From: Dermatemys mawii
Taxonomy: Eukaryota > Chordata > Testudines > Dermatemydidae
Length of the DNA stretch: 64,000 nt
Assembly (NCBI GenBank): GCA_007922305.1
Contig: ML677335.1
Coordinates: 19,564,246-19,628,245 of the forward strand
Direction: 5' to 3'
The position numbers were made by a program, and so were the translations under genes. This document shows, in pieces, positions 36,940 to 48,350 of the stretch; position 1 is the stretch's first letter, and every line of letters starts with the position of its first letter. The notes below the pieces were generated by a model. It searched no databases. It had not been told where the DNA came from and saw nothing but the letters and a program-made list of their open reading frames with translations.

Positions 36940-37900
36940 AACCACGTTTAGACTGGTACGATTTCACTCCCACAACAGGGAGTGGAACGTGTACTCTGCC
37001 ACACCCTGCCCCTAGAGGAGACGAACGCAGATGAGGAGTTACCAGGACTACCATCAGCTGTATAGCCTGAGGAATCCGAGGACCTGTGGAGCCTGAAGTA
37101 CCAAACTCTAGGGAGGTAGGAAGTAGCCCAGAGGCAACTGACAACTGGCTAGCTACAAGGCTGACTGCATTTTAGTCTATGTGTTGTGGCTGGATCCCTG
37201 CTCATCCAGTGGGAAACCCCTCAGCCACTGTTAAAACCCTGGTATGGGACATGGTGCAGTAGGGTTGGTCTGCCTCCCCCTGCCACCCAGCACCAGAGTG
37301 GCTGACTCCACACCTTAAGCTAGGAGGCATGTGCTCTGTGATCCCCCTCTGCTAGTACCCTAGACTGCCTGTCAGGTGCACAAACCCCTTTCAGAGCCCC
37401 TAGGACTGTGTGGTCACTCGCTCCCTTACCTGAACCCCTAGACTGTTTGGTACTCCCCCTTACCCGAACCCAAAGACTGTGTCTGCTGGCTGCCTGAGCT
37501 CCCAGCTGAGGCAAAAGCCTTCTCCCTGCTCTGCCCCACCCAAAGGTCTAGAGCTTATTGACTCCGTGTATCTGCGGGCTGCCTGTGCCGAGAGACTTAG
37601 TCTACAGCCTCTTACCAGCCCAGCCCTATAGGAGTGCTAGGGCCCTAGACTGTTAGTTGCTGTCAGCCCTATTGTGGGTCTGTGAGCTAGAAACGATGCC
37701 TGGAACTGCCCCACACAGGGGCTGGGACAAGGGGCCCAGACTATTGTTGTGTGTTTGGACGGGCTCAGGTCTCTAGACTGCTTAAGGCTCAGTCCCACTG
37801 GTGTGACCCAAGGCCGAGGACTAACCCCAAGACAACGAGGAAGAGTTGCCTTGCTCCCCACTACAGACAGCATAGCAGGAGTTTACTACAAGTGTTTGAA
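36940..37900. repeat. GC-rich degenerate repeat with recurring CCTAGACTG core
   Basis: A GC island of about 1 kb in AT-rich intron. Variants of CCCTAGACTG(T) recur irregularly: near 37370, 37405 (CCTAGGACTGTG), 37435, 37470 (CCAAAGACTGTG), 37645, 37735 (CCCAGACTATT) and 37775. No protein homology is seen in any frame. It may be the non-coding part of an LTR retroelement or a decayed minisatellite. Confidence 0.5.
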
Positions 37901-40011
37901 GACCCAGCAGATGAACACAGACAGGAGCTGTTCTTGCAGTTGAATCCTATCTTTGCAGGCTTACTGTGACTTTCTCTGCAGATCTATACCCTCCCCACCC
38001 TCTTGCATTCCTCTGAAGGTGCAATTCCTAGGAAATGATATTAGGAGATCATCATGCAGTCCTGTTCTGAGTATCTCCATGGAAATGGGTGATTTTGCCA
38101 CTCTGCCTCTGATAATTAATCCTTGGCTTCAAAGTACTAATGTTGAAGGCACCTACATAATTAATATGTAATATGATATTCAAGTTTCATGTCTGAGTTT
38201 GTGAACTGGAAGCTATTATTGACATTAACTCTTAGCTTTATATTCTGAGAGCTGGAAAAACTTTCATTAATTTTCCCAAGTTTTCAAATTCTAAGATGCA
38301 TAAATCAAATTATTGAACCCCAGGAGTTTGTCTATCATGTTAATTTTGCAACAGAGCTTTTATTTTCATTTCTAACTTAAGGTGCATGATGAAATTATGT
38401 CTCGTTTAGTCTTGCTTTAGAAAATTATGGGCAATATGTAAATGAGAATTGACTAACTTGAGCTAGCAGAGTTCCTTCATTAGTTCAAATGGCTGAAACC
38501 ACACAAGAAATAACACAGAAAATCTATTGTACTTCTACCCCTGATTCCCTCATTTTGTCATTTATGTCTGACAGTTTAATGATTTATGTGCCAGCTTCAG
38601 AAAAAAGTCACAGTTGTAGTTGACTAAAATACATTAATCTAAATTTAGTTATTATGCCTTCTTTTTTCCTGAAAATATCATGAGTTCTAAACTAATTCCA
38701 AACTTGGTACATTTGATGTTCAAGTTCAGTTTTGATTTTGGAAAAAATGAATTCTGTACTGTTACATTTCCCTTTTTAAAAACAATACAAAATAAAATTA
38801 ATAAAATACTGTAATGGTCACAAACAGGACAAAGTTGCATTTAAATAGAACATTTTACATAACGTAAGCTTCTGCTGAGTCAGAACAACATGCTTTCAAA
38901 ATTAGATTATCTTTGAAGAGCAATCATTTAAATTAAAAGTGATTTAAAAACAAACAAACTTTAAAAAAATGTAAACCTTTAAATCCAAAAATATTCAAAG
39001 GGGTTAGTGAAACCCTAACTTCTGCCAAGTTCTTTTGACCCAAGTACACACATAACCTTAGCTGCGATGCCATATAGTTCAAGTATATAAATGTTTCAGA
39101 CCAAATTCAACCCTGGTGTAAGCAGATGCAACTCTCATTTAAGGGCCAGGGGTTGAATTTAGCACTTCATACTTACATTTATAGAAGAGAATACTAAAGT
39201 AAGCAAGTTTTTGCTTCACTGGAAGTTGCAACTCCTTGCATTAGAGCTGAATTTGGCCTGAAGAATTAATCTCTCTGAGACATATAGAACCTGAATCACC
39301 ACTGCATTACCCGGTCAGTGGAGTCAGACAAAAATGAATCAGCTCAGTGCTGAATCAGGCCTGTAGTTTTCAGAGATGGGGAATATATTAAATAATTTCC
39401 TGAACATTTGTTTGAATAAAAACTCACTTCTGTGCCACTTCTGTGTTCACTTTATGCAAATAAATTCACTGGCAGGAATGTTCATGATGATAGCAAATTT
39501 TAAGCAACTATTACAGAATAGTATCCAAAGTCAGTTTTGAACTCAGAAAAGTACTTTCATTGGAAACCTGGAAACATTCAGAGAGCTAAGAAACATAAAT
39601 GATACCATGTAACCTGTAAATCATTGTATAAACCTCTGTGCAAGCAGAGTCAAAATGAACCACCACAGGTGAAATTTCAAATATTGACTACTCACAATGA
39701 AGTACTCATGAAAAAACGACTGATCAAGACAAATAATTTCAAATAGTGACCAAAATTACTTTAAAAAATCATTAACTACTTGTGGATAATTCAAATTAAT
39801 TGACTAAATTACTTGCTATATTATAAATAGGTGAATAAATAAAAACAAACTGTTCGATTATATATGGTGTACTATACATAAATGATAATTTACATTATTT
39901 CAAAGGCTTCGGTCTCAATATTTTAAGTGATTAAAAATGGACATTTCTAAGCCTCTATAAAAACTTTAAACACACATAAGGATGGTCGAGTAAAAAGAAA
40001 GAGAAACACAC

Positions 40012-40218
40012 CTCTTCTACATCATTGTCCAAAGCTATGATTTGTAGTGGAGAAGTCAAATTCTGGTTGTCAGAGATGGTTGTGCCCACTGGGGAGGACT
40101 CCAGAACAAACCCCTTGTACAGAGATTCTGTGAAGTAAGGCTTCTGATTGTTCTCATCCAGGACTTCAATATGTAAATTGGCAAAGGCAGGAAGTGGATG
40201 ACCATTGTCTTGTTCTGC
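40012..40218 (-). CDS. PCDH15: PCDH15 internal exon, end of EC3, EC3-EC4 linker and start of EC4
   Basis: A 207-bp exon (69 codons, phase 0 at both ends), flanked by acceptor GTCTTTTTAG and donor GTGTGT. Translation starts [12 protein letters not shown] and ends [10 protein letters not shown]. It contains the EC3-EC4 linker [10 protein letters not shown] (canonical DXNDN position), followed by the XEX-type calcium-binding motif LESSPVG and a potential N-glycosylation site (NLT). The exon has no internal Met early on, so it is easily missed by ATG-based ORF calling. It joins in frame to exons on both sides. It matches human PCDH15 in the same order (LDENNQSPYF, LTSPLRIVALD, from memory), with about 18 of 69 differences. 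The calcium-ligand residues are preserved, so the domain should fold normally. Confidence 0.92.
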
Positions 40219-40661
40219 CTAAAAAGACACAAATTTGATTCACTATCGACTCTTTTTATATAATTTATTAACCTCTTTACAGAGTTTATAATTGACTCAG
40301 CTCAAGTACAACTATGAAGAGTCAATAATAACTACTGCTTTACTTTCAAGGTAACAAAGCTTTCAAACAGATAACTAATATTTAGTATTTCTCTGCTTAT
40401 TTTGAAACACCACATCCGAGAAAAGACATATATACTAACCAAAGAATTAACTAACAAAGCAGATACTATAGGTTTAATCATGTTACTCACTGATTTTAAT
40501 AGCTACAGAGATACTCAAGACATGTACAGTATTAGTAAACATCGTTGTTTAATATATCAGTGGTTATGAAAATTCTCTTGCAATGAAGATGAGAGAAGCC
40601 ACAAATCTCCAAATAAAGGTATTTATTGGACAATATAATTACTACCTGGGCCCCCCTAGGC

Positions 40662-41251
40662 CAGGGGTGGGCAAATCTTTTGGCCCGAGAGCCACATCTG
40701 GATATGAAAATTGTATGGCAGGCCATGAATGCTCATGAAATTGAGGGGTGGGGAACAGAGGGCTCTGGTTGGTCGGGGGTGGGCTCTGGGGTAGGGCTGG
40801 GGATGAAGGAGGATGCTCCGCACTGAGACCGAAGGGTTTGGAGGGGGATCAGGGCTGGGGAAGGGGGTTGGGGCATGAGAGGGAATCAAGGGTAGACTCC
40901 TGGCAGCGCTTACCTCAAGCAGCTCCAAGAAACTGCAGTATATCCTCCCTCCGGCTCCTTTGCAGAGATGCGATCAGAGGTTCCAGGACAATGGGAGCTG
41001 CAGGGACAGCACTTGGCGGTGGGGACAGCATGTGGAACCCCCTGGCTGCCCCTCCGTGTAGGAGCTGGAGGGAGGATGTGCTGCTGCTTCCAGGAACCAT
41101 GTAGAGTGGGGCAAGACCCCGACTCTGCTCCACAGCTGGAATGCCAGAGCAGGGGAAGCCCCAGACTCTGCTTCAGGGAGGGAACTCGAGGACCGGATCA
41201 AAACATCTAGAGGGTCGGATGTGGCCCCTGGGCATAGTTTGCCCACTTCAG
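40662..41251. mobile_element. hAT-like MITE (590 bp) with CAGGGGTGGGCAAA termini
   Basis: The left end CAGGGGTGGGCAAA and the right end TTTGCCCACTTCAG are inverted. The 8-bp flanks CCCTAGGC (40654-40661) and ACCTAGAC (41252-41259) match at 6 of 8. The interior is G-rich on the plus strand and includes TTTGGCCCGAGAGCCACATCTGG. The many ORFs over it are compositional shadows. No transposase. Confidence 0.8.
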
Positions 41252-42866
41252 ACCTAGACTAAAGTCCCTGCCACTGAAATGACAATTACTGGGAGATAGA
41301 GGATTTGCCTTGGTGCTTCCAACAATGGCTACTGAGTACTTAGTACTTTCTGAAGAAAACTGGGACAGGATATTGTCCTGATATATGATAAGCTGAATAA
41401 TTTTCCAATATTTGTCTTCCTAATGTTAGCACTTCAGTTTCATTCTTATTTTTGTTATTTACTTTCAAATTTTTTTAAAAAGTTCAAACAATCATCACAT
41501 TTCAACGTCAAGGACTGTAACTACCAGATTTTATAGGTTGATATAGATATTATCTATATATGTTCAAGTTTCCTAAAGATACAAGAGGAACACCGCTCAT
41601 TTGTAACAATAGCTGGGAAGCCAATTGCAAATTACTACATTTTCGAACATGACCAAATACTGATTGGTTAAAAACAAACATGGAAAGTGCAGTACACAAA
41701 GCACTTTTTCCTTTAATTTGAAAAGTGTAGTTAATTTTAATACTGTACAATAGTTATGTGCTTAAAATACTTTTTTCAAAATTAAGGAAGTGATAATGAT
41801 ATGAGCCTGCATCATAGCACTGTGCTATTATATTTCTGCAGAGTAGTGAGAAGGGTAATGTTTAGTACAGTACACAGGAATCAGATTTGTCAGAAGAGAA
41901 AGCACAGTAGTTTTATAAGCTACCCAGACTCTTAGCTCAGTCTGATGCTATCCAGGATTCTGTTAACAGTAAGTTCACAATGGGCATGTTCAGATGCTCA
42001 ACAGATATCAGCATAGTCACCCACATCTTAATATTATATCATCTCATTTCCATTGTCATTCTAACAGAGAAAGATTGACATTATGTTATGTGCAAATTCC
42101 AGGAGTGCTGATTAGCAAAATACAAATGAACATAGACCTAATGTACGATTGAAGTGACCAAAATACCCAATTTTTCAAATGATCCTTAGTGTCTTGGAAC
42201 CTCCTTTGGGATACCTGCAATATACTGACTTTTAATTTAATAAAAGACTCCCTCTGCCAAACTACAAAATGTTTTTTTCCTGACATATTACTCTAAAGAG
42301 TAAAAAATTGCTCTCTTGGGTACAAACAGTAGAGCATTCAGGGTAATGAACAGTGTTTGGAGTGAAGAAAAAAAATAAGTGTAGACAATATCATGATTGT
42401 TATTTTGTCCAAAATGAATGATGACACTTGTCCAAAAATTCACAAGAAACACATTCTTGTGTGTTAACACATTCAGAGCACAAAGTTACTTGGAAAATCT
42501 TCCATTCTGCATATTTTAACTGTTAAATGAGAAGCTAGAAATAGTGACATAAGCATACATTTAAAAAAATACCCCAAACTGTATCTACTTTTGTTTGACT
42601 ATTTTTTAACTCTCAAATATAGAGGCAGATCTTGCAACTGGATCCAGGCAGGAAGAACTCTAAGCCTGAAATTAATATGCAGGGCTTTGCAGCTGTCATC
42701 CAGGTTCCACAGAAATGAATTGGAAATTTTCTAACATTTTCACTGGACCCAGGATTCCACCAACTTCAGAATCAGAGCCATAATTTTTATCTATTGTTGT
42801 TCTTCCATGCCTATGGGATACAGGAAATCACCATAACCTTTTTTTTGTTAACAATCTTTAATTCAT

Positions 42867-43553
42867 TACGACAGGGTGTAACTTCCCCAGTGACACCTCA
42901 AGTGGGCTGGGAATTAGCTCTGCACCCTCTTCTGTGGGTGTCTCATGCACCGTCACTTCTGCTCCAGGGACTCATGTCACTCCCAGGACCACAGCGTTTT
43001 CTTCATGACACAGCCCTCCCTCTGTGCAACACTCTGTGCATCCCCTTTCAGAGGAATGTTGATGGTCCAGCCACTTCCCTCAGTGGCAACTGCCGCCCAA
43101 CATCTGGTCACTTCCTCTGTGGTGATGGTGGAGGGGAGGGATCTAGGACTGCCCACTACTCTGGGTCCCACCCAGGGACCCTGAAGATGGTTGTAACTTG
43201 CTGCATCCCCTCCGACTCCTCTATAGATGTCCCTGGCCACTTCCATGCAGCTCCAGCACCTTCTTTGCCATTGCCTCAGGGCCTCAGCCTGCAGATCCCT
43301 GCAGACCACTAAGTGCTGCCTTTCGCTCCCTGGATCTCTGCCTGCGGCACTGCTTTGTCCAGGGTACTTCCTGCCTTCAGCCTGCAAAGCAGCCAATCCT
43401 TCTCCTCCTCAAGCTCTAGGGAGTGACAAGCTCCTCTGCATGCCTTCTTATATGGGCTGCCCTGCCCTGGTTATCTGCTCCTCACAGCCCTTTCCTGATT
43501 GGCTGCCTCCCATACAGCATCCCTAGGGCTCTATTAGCCCCTTAGAGTCCAAT
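42867..43553 (-). mobile_element. LTR-like retroelement remnant, minus orientation
   Basis: A GC-rich block whose minus strand has CCAATCAGGAAAGGG followed by CATATAAGAAGGC (TATA-like, plus position about 43447-43456), the same promoter layout as the LTR at 26946. The minus-strand 3' end reads GGGAAGTTACACCCTGTC. The edges are approximate and no target duplication was fixed. The 172-codon plus-strand ORF across it has no domain and is a shadow. Confidence 0.5.
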
Positions 43554-43840
43554 ATGAGGCAGGTGCTGGATCATATTCATCTTAATTAAAACAAAATATA
43601 AGACCGAAAATAATAAAAACTGAAGTAAATAAGGCCCCAATTTACAATATGTAGGAGGAGGACTGATGCTTTTTCATGGAACTCCCACTGACTTTACAAG
43701 GAATCAGTGTGGGTATAGCAGTCTGCCCATGTATTGTAAATCACAGGACTGATACCTTAATTATGATGATTATATGAGTCTAAAATCTTTCAAGTAAGTA
43801 TATAGAATGCCATTTGAGAGACGAGCAGTTAAACATAATA

Positions 43841-43909
43841 GGAAAAATCCTGGCTCTATTGAAGTCAGAGGGAATTATGCCATTGACTTCAACAGGGTCA
43901 GAATTTCAT
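43841..43909. repeat. Palindromic dispersed repeat (CCATTGACTTCAA type)
   Basis: AAATCCTGGCTCTATTGAAGTCAGAGG and, inverted, CCATTGACTTCAACAGGGTCAGAATTT form a hairpin of about 65 nt. A relative lies at 25641-25710, and the CCATTGA(N)ATCAATGG core also occurs in the repeats at 26835 and 28695. Confidence 0.65.
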
Positions 43910-45399
43910 ACTATATATACATTCCATCTCATATTAACTGGGATAGTATAATACACAGTACTGTAAAATATCCCATGTGATTTATATATGGTTAATATTC
44001 TTAATATATTACAGATTTCAAATTTGACAGATCAGTTATATTTTGCTTTAACTGAGGAGCAACAAATTGACACTAGTCAAAACCTGTAGTTCCCACTCAG
44101 ATAAAATCCTTATTTGAGACAGTGGATGACAGTAGAAAGCAAAGCTCCTATTGTTTAGATGACTTTGGCAAAAGACTCCAAACACTTGACAGAAATCCCC
44201 CTTTTAAAGGAAAGTCAGGAATGCACTAAGCTGTAACTAGATATGCCTTGTACTTTCTCTCAACTGTGCTAAATTTGCACACATTATTGCTTTTCAGATC
44301 CAATATCTTACATATGTGGCCCAGAGGTTAAAATTCACTAAAAAGCAGTTTTACACAGTACTAGTTTTGACTGACACATATTTTTGTATAATTTAGAATC
44401 CTTTGGAATAGTAAAATAAAAAAAAACACATTTAAAATGTGAAGGGAGAAAAAAACCTATTGTCTACCAATTCTACGCTATATATTTATGCACTACTAGG
44501 AATGGAACTAATACTTGTAATAAATGAGGAATTATAATATGAACCCTTTCTACCTTTCAAGAGATTTAGCTGAAAGGGGGAAGGGAACTTGACTGAAATT
44601 TCCCTATTCAGTATAGGATACCTTTTATAGTTCTTATGTTAGAAAAGAATAAAATACATTTTGTCCTGTCTTACACACCACATAACATCACTGAATTTGG
44701 TTTAGCATGATTAAAATGAGGAAAATATTTTTATCTCCACTTCCTGCCTTTCAGGATTTTACCAAATATAGACAAATTTGTATTGTACGCTCTCAAAATA
44801 TGTGATGTTTTGTGTTTGTACTCAGAGTAATCTCAGAGATGAGATAAGACACCAACACTTGTCTCCCTTGAGGACGAGGAGTATTTTCCCTTGCTCCCAA
44901 TTTCTCCCCTAATATCCATGAGAAGTCTCATAAAAGTATGAGTTTAATCATAAATCACCAGGAATTACTTCCTTACAAGCACTGCAAACTCCCTTACATT
45001 AACATATGCTGCTTAAGCAGAAAGAGTGTGGAGAATCTAAAGAGAAGGTCTGTATTTAATGAGAAATCTTCCAGTAGAAATGCAAACTGAATGAAACCAG
45101 GAGGGGACTAAGGAAAGAGATGCAAAGGGAGCTTAATTTAGCCTTTTGGCTTCTGGTTATATTCCAGGAACAGCATGAGTACTTGCTGTTTTCTTTCTCT
45201 AAGGTTTTACTCATGAAAAGTCAACAGAGGAGTCTGAAGTGCCTTGTTTGATGATAGTTACTTTTTAATCCAAATAATCAAATGGAATTAATAGTGAACA
45301 TATAAGTAAAACACTAGCTACAGAAGTTCACTGACATATTAATATATATTATTTGTAATATACTTAGCAGAATTATTTTCTCACAGTTATATTATTTAA

Positions 45400-45480
45400 A
45401 TGAATACTAATAATAAATAATAATTATTCATAAATAATGAATAATAATAAATTATTATTACTATATTCAATCATTATAAA
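45400..45480. repeat. AT-rich low-complexity (TAA/ATT)n tract
   Basis: Interrupted AATAATAAATAATAATTATT-type sequence in both orientations. Confidence 0.8.
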
Positions 45481-47614
45481 TTGACATTCAATTTACATAC
45501 AGAATTAGAACTGCCATCAAATTACAAGTATTTACATATACATTCAGACACAAATATATACCTGCATGTTTAGACAAACCAAGTATTTTGAAACATTATG
45601 AATATATGACCTTATTTCAATAATTGGCAAAATACAACATCCTTTAAGAAGCAATTTCTTCAAATAGTTTTTTTAATCAATTCATTTCTGTCCACCTAGC
45701 ACATCTTTATGTGAGCACTCTGTGTATATCTGAGTGCTTAAGTTAAAGAGGCAGTAATGTTTGCAGAAATAGATTTTGTAAGTGAATGCTTGAGTGCTCA
45801 TGGAAACTAAATACTGGCTCCACATAGAGCACTGTTTGTGACCAATTCAAAGACTTTAAAATTCTTGGAAAAAGTCTTGAATAATTTTAAGATTTTTACA
45901 TCCCAAAAATAATGATGTGCTATTGGTTATTCCATAAGCAGAAAAAAAGAGAATAAATTAGTCATTATGAATAATTCACTCAGCTCTAAATGTATGTAAG
46001 CTAGTAGACCAAAAGGCAGGTTTTGTATACTTGCTGCCTGGGTGAATCTGGCCTTTATCTCAAACATTTGCCTCAGGAAACTGAATCAGAGATAAAGATG
46101 TAATATCATCAGATTATGAGAAGTTTGCAGATTTTTGTTTTAAAACAATTCTGATTCATAACTCAGTTTTAGCTGTGTTTGGGCCCTTTTTTATCATGAA
46201 CATATGGATTGTTTCTGTTCACATAGATTTTGTGAAATATATTTGCTCGTGAAAAAAGGTATTCATTTATTAATATAATTATTTATTACTCACTGTTATT
46301 AAGCTATTCTCATGTTAAAAAAATTCAGTCATCTAAGCAACAAACAGATATACTATGTGACTTAGATATCCAATCACACAAAGAATAACATAATGCTCTG
46401 GAGATAGATTCAAAGGCTGTAACTTGTTTGAATAAAATGATTTGACAAAGAATTACAAATAAAAATGATGGTTAGTTTGTAGATTTTATTTGAATATGAG
46501 AAAAGGGTTACATTAACAGAATCAATTATTTATCTGAAACAGTTTGATATGCATTAGTTTACATTGTTTACCCTTTTAATCTAAAAATGCTATACTCAAT
46601 TTCTTTGGAGGTATTCATGAAAGCGTCTTAGGATTCATTCTATCATTTAAAAAGATGCAGTTACATAAAACATACTTTTGTTTCAGACACTCAGTTCTGC
46701 TAGTAAAAAGGAAAGCTGAAAACACGTTAATTATCTTCATGCCTCCTTAAAAAATAACAAAAACAAAACTCTGACTCCTTTGTTTCTGGATCCAAAGTGT
46801 TTCCACTTGCTTGCTTTTCTCTTTGAATACCTGCATTGGTGTGTTTTTAAAGCATTTGTTCATGCTTTATTTGATTACATCATAGGGGGACAACCAGGGA
46901 AGCCTCATCTGCCAGAAACTATGTGCATCACAACCCAACCACAGTGGAGATCCAATCCACTTCCAGGTTGTAGCCTGCTCTCTAGATGAGAACCATGGGG
47001 TTATAATAGACTTTCGTAAACTATACTTTCCAAGGATAAAGTTCAGCATTCTGTTACAGGACCTGTTCTCAGAAGCAAGTGAATCCTATGAATAATTCCT
47101 ATTACATTAATACCAGAGCGAATTTTCTTTTTATTGATTGTAGATGAGATTATTATATTTGAAAGTATAGACATTTTATTATCTAATTTCTTTAGCGGAT
47201 ACATTCTGAAACATTTAGAATGAACAACTTTGTATTTTTTTTCCAAATCCAAAAATCACTGCTATTTGGGATACTATGGGTCACAGTTTATTTTATATTA
47301 TTCATTTAATTCAAATTCAATGTAAAATTACTATCCTGGGCTCTAATCAAACTTGTCATTGATTTAAAAAATATGATTCTAGGCTTGGATGACTGCAGAA
47401 TAATTGGATTTTGCCTTAGTAACATGAGGTACAACATCCTAAGTCAGTGATCGTTCCAGACAATTATGGATTGACTCTAATGGATCTCAAATGGAGTCCA
47501 CTGTTCCTCCGTGAAAGCAAAATGGGAAAACGCTAATTGGTGGTCTGCACTGAAATGTTACATCAGCCTAGCTACGACCCTCAGAGGTCTGAAAAATCCA
47601 CACTCCTGAGAGAC

Positions 47615-48350
47615 TTAAGGCTTGTCTTCTCTATGGGGGAGATTGATGCTGCTGCAATTGATGTAGTGGGTGTTATTTAGCAGATCTAATGAACACTCAC
47701 TAAATCAATGACAGAATGCTTTCTGGTCGACTCTGGTACTCCCGCTCCTTGGGAAGAGTAAGGGCATATCTACATTTACCTCCAGAATGATCGAGTCAGC
47801 AGGGGTCGATTTATCGCATCTAGTGAAGATGTGATAAATCAACCACTCAGTGCTCTCCTGTCGACTCCGGTACTCCACCAGTGTGAGAAGCACAGGCAGA
47901 GTTGATGGGGGAGCATCAGCAGTTGACTTACCGCCATGACAATACTGTGGTAAATAGATTTAAGTACGTCGACTTCAGCTATGTTATTCATGTAGCTGAA
48001 GTTGTGTAACTTAGATTGATCCCCTTCTAGTGTAGACCAGACCTAAGGTAAGTAAATCAAAGAGCATCTCTCATTGACACAATGCAGTGAACCTAACAAA
48101 CGTCAAGCACAGTTGTGTTATACACGTAGCTGGAGTAGCGTAATTTAGGTCGACTTACCCTGGTAGGGAAGTTAAGCTGACCTAACCCCGGTCTAGACAG
48201 CACTAGGTTTACAGAAGAATTTTTCTTTCAACTTAGCTACTACCTCTCAGGGAGGTAAGTTACCTTTGGCAATGGGAGAACCCCTCCCTTTGCTGAAGGG
48301 AGCTTCTATACTGAAGTATTATACTGGTGCATCTGTTTACAGGGTACGAT
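47615..48350. mobile_element. Cluster of nested MITEs
   Basis: The first element (47615-48046) has ends TTAAGGCTTGTCTTCTCTATGGGGGAGATTGAT and, inverted, TTAGGTCTGGTCTACACTAGAAGGGGATCAAT. It contains the CTTCAGCTATGTTATTCATGTAGCTGAAG hairpin also seen at 18860-19101. A second related unit appears nested from about 47758 (GTAAGGGCATATCTACATTTAC). Further pieces with TAGGTCGACTTACCCTGG and GGTCTAGACAGCACTAGG follow to about 48350. No coding capacity. The exact nesting order is unresolved. Confidence 0.6.

Larger units (their letters stand above)
29454..40011 (-). other. PCDH15 intron between EC3-EC4 linker exon and EC4 exon (10,558 bp)
   Basis: Contains an L2-like relic (29560-29672), a CR1 fragment (35255-35690), a hAT-like element and a 3' tail repeat (35752-36072), and a GC-rich degenerate repeat (36940-37900). 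In 29680-35250 and 37930-40011 I see only AT-rich intron with short non-homologous ORFs. Confidence 0.55.

Noticed and set aside
42794..43526. 172-codon plus-strand ORF and overlapping frames
   Set aside because: Falls across the GC-rich LTR-like block. No recognisable domain, and frames are open on both strands at once.
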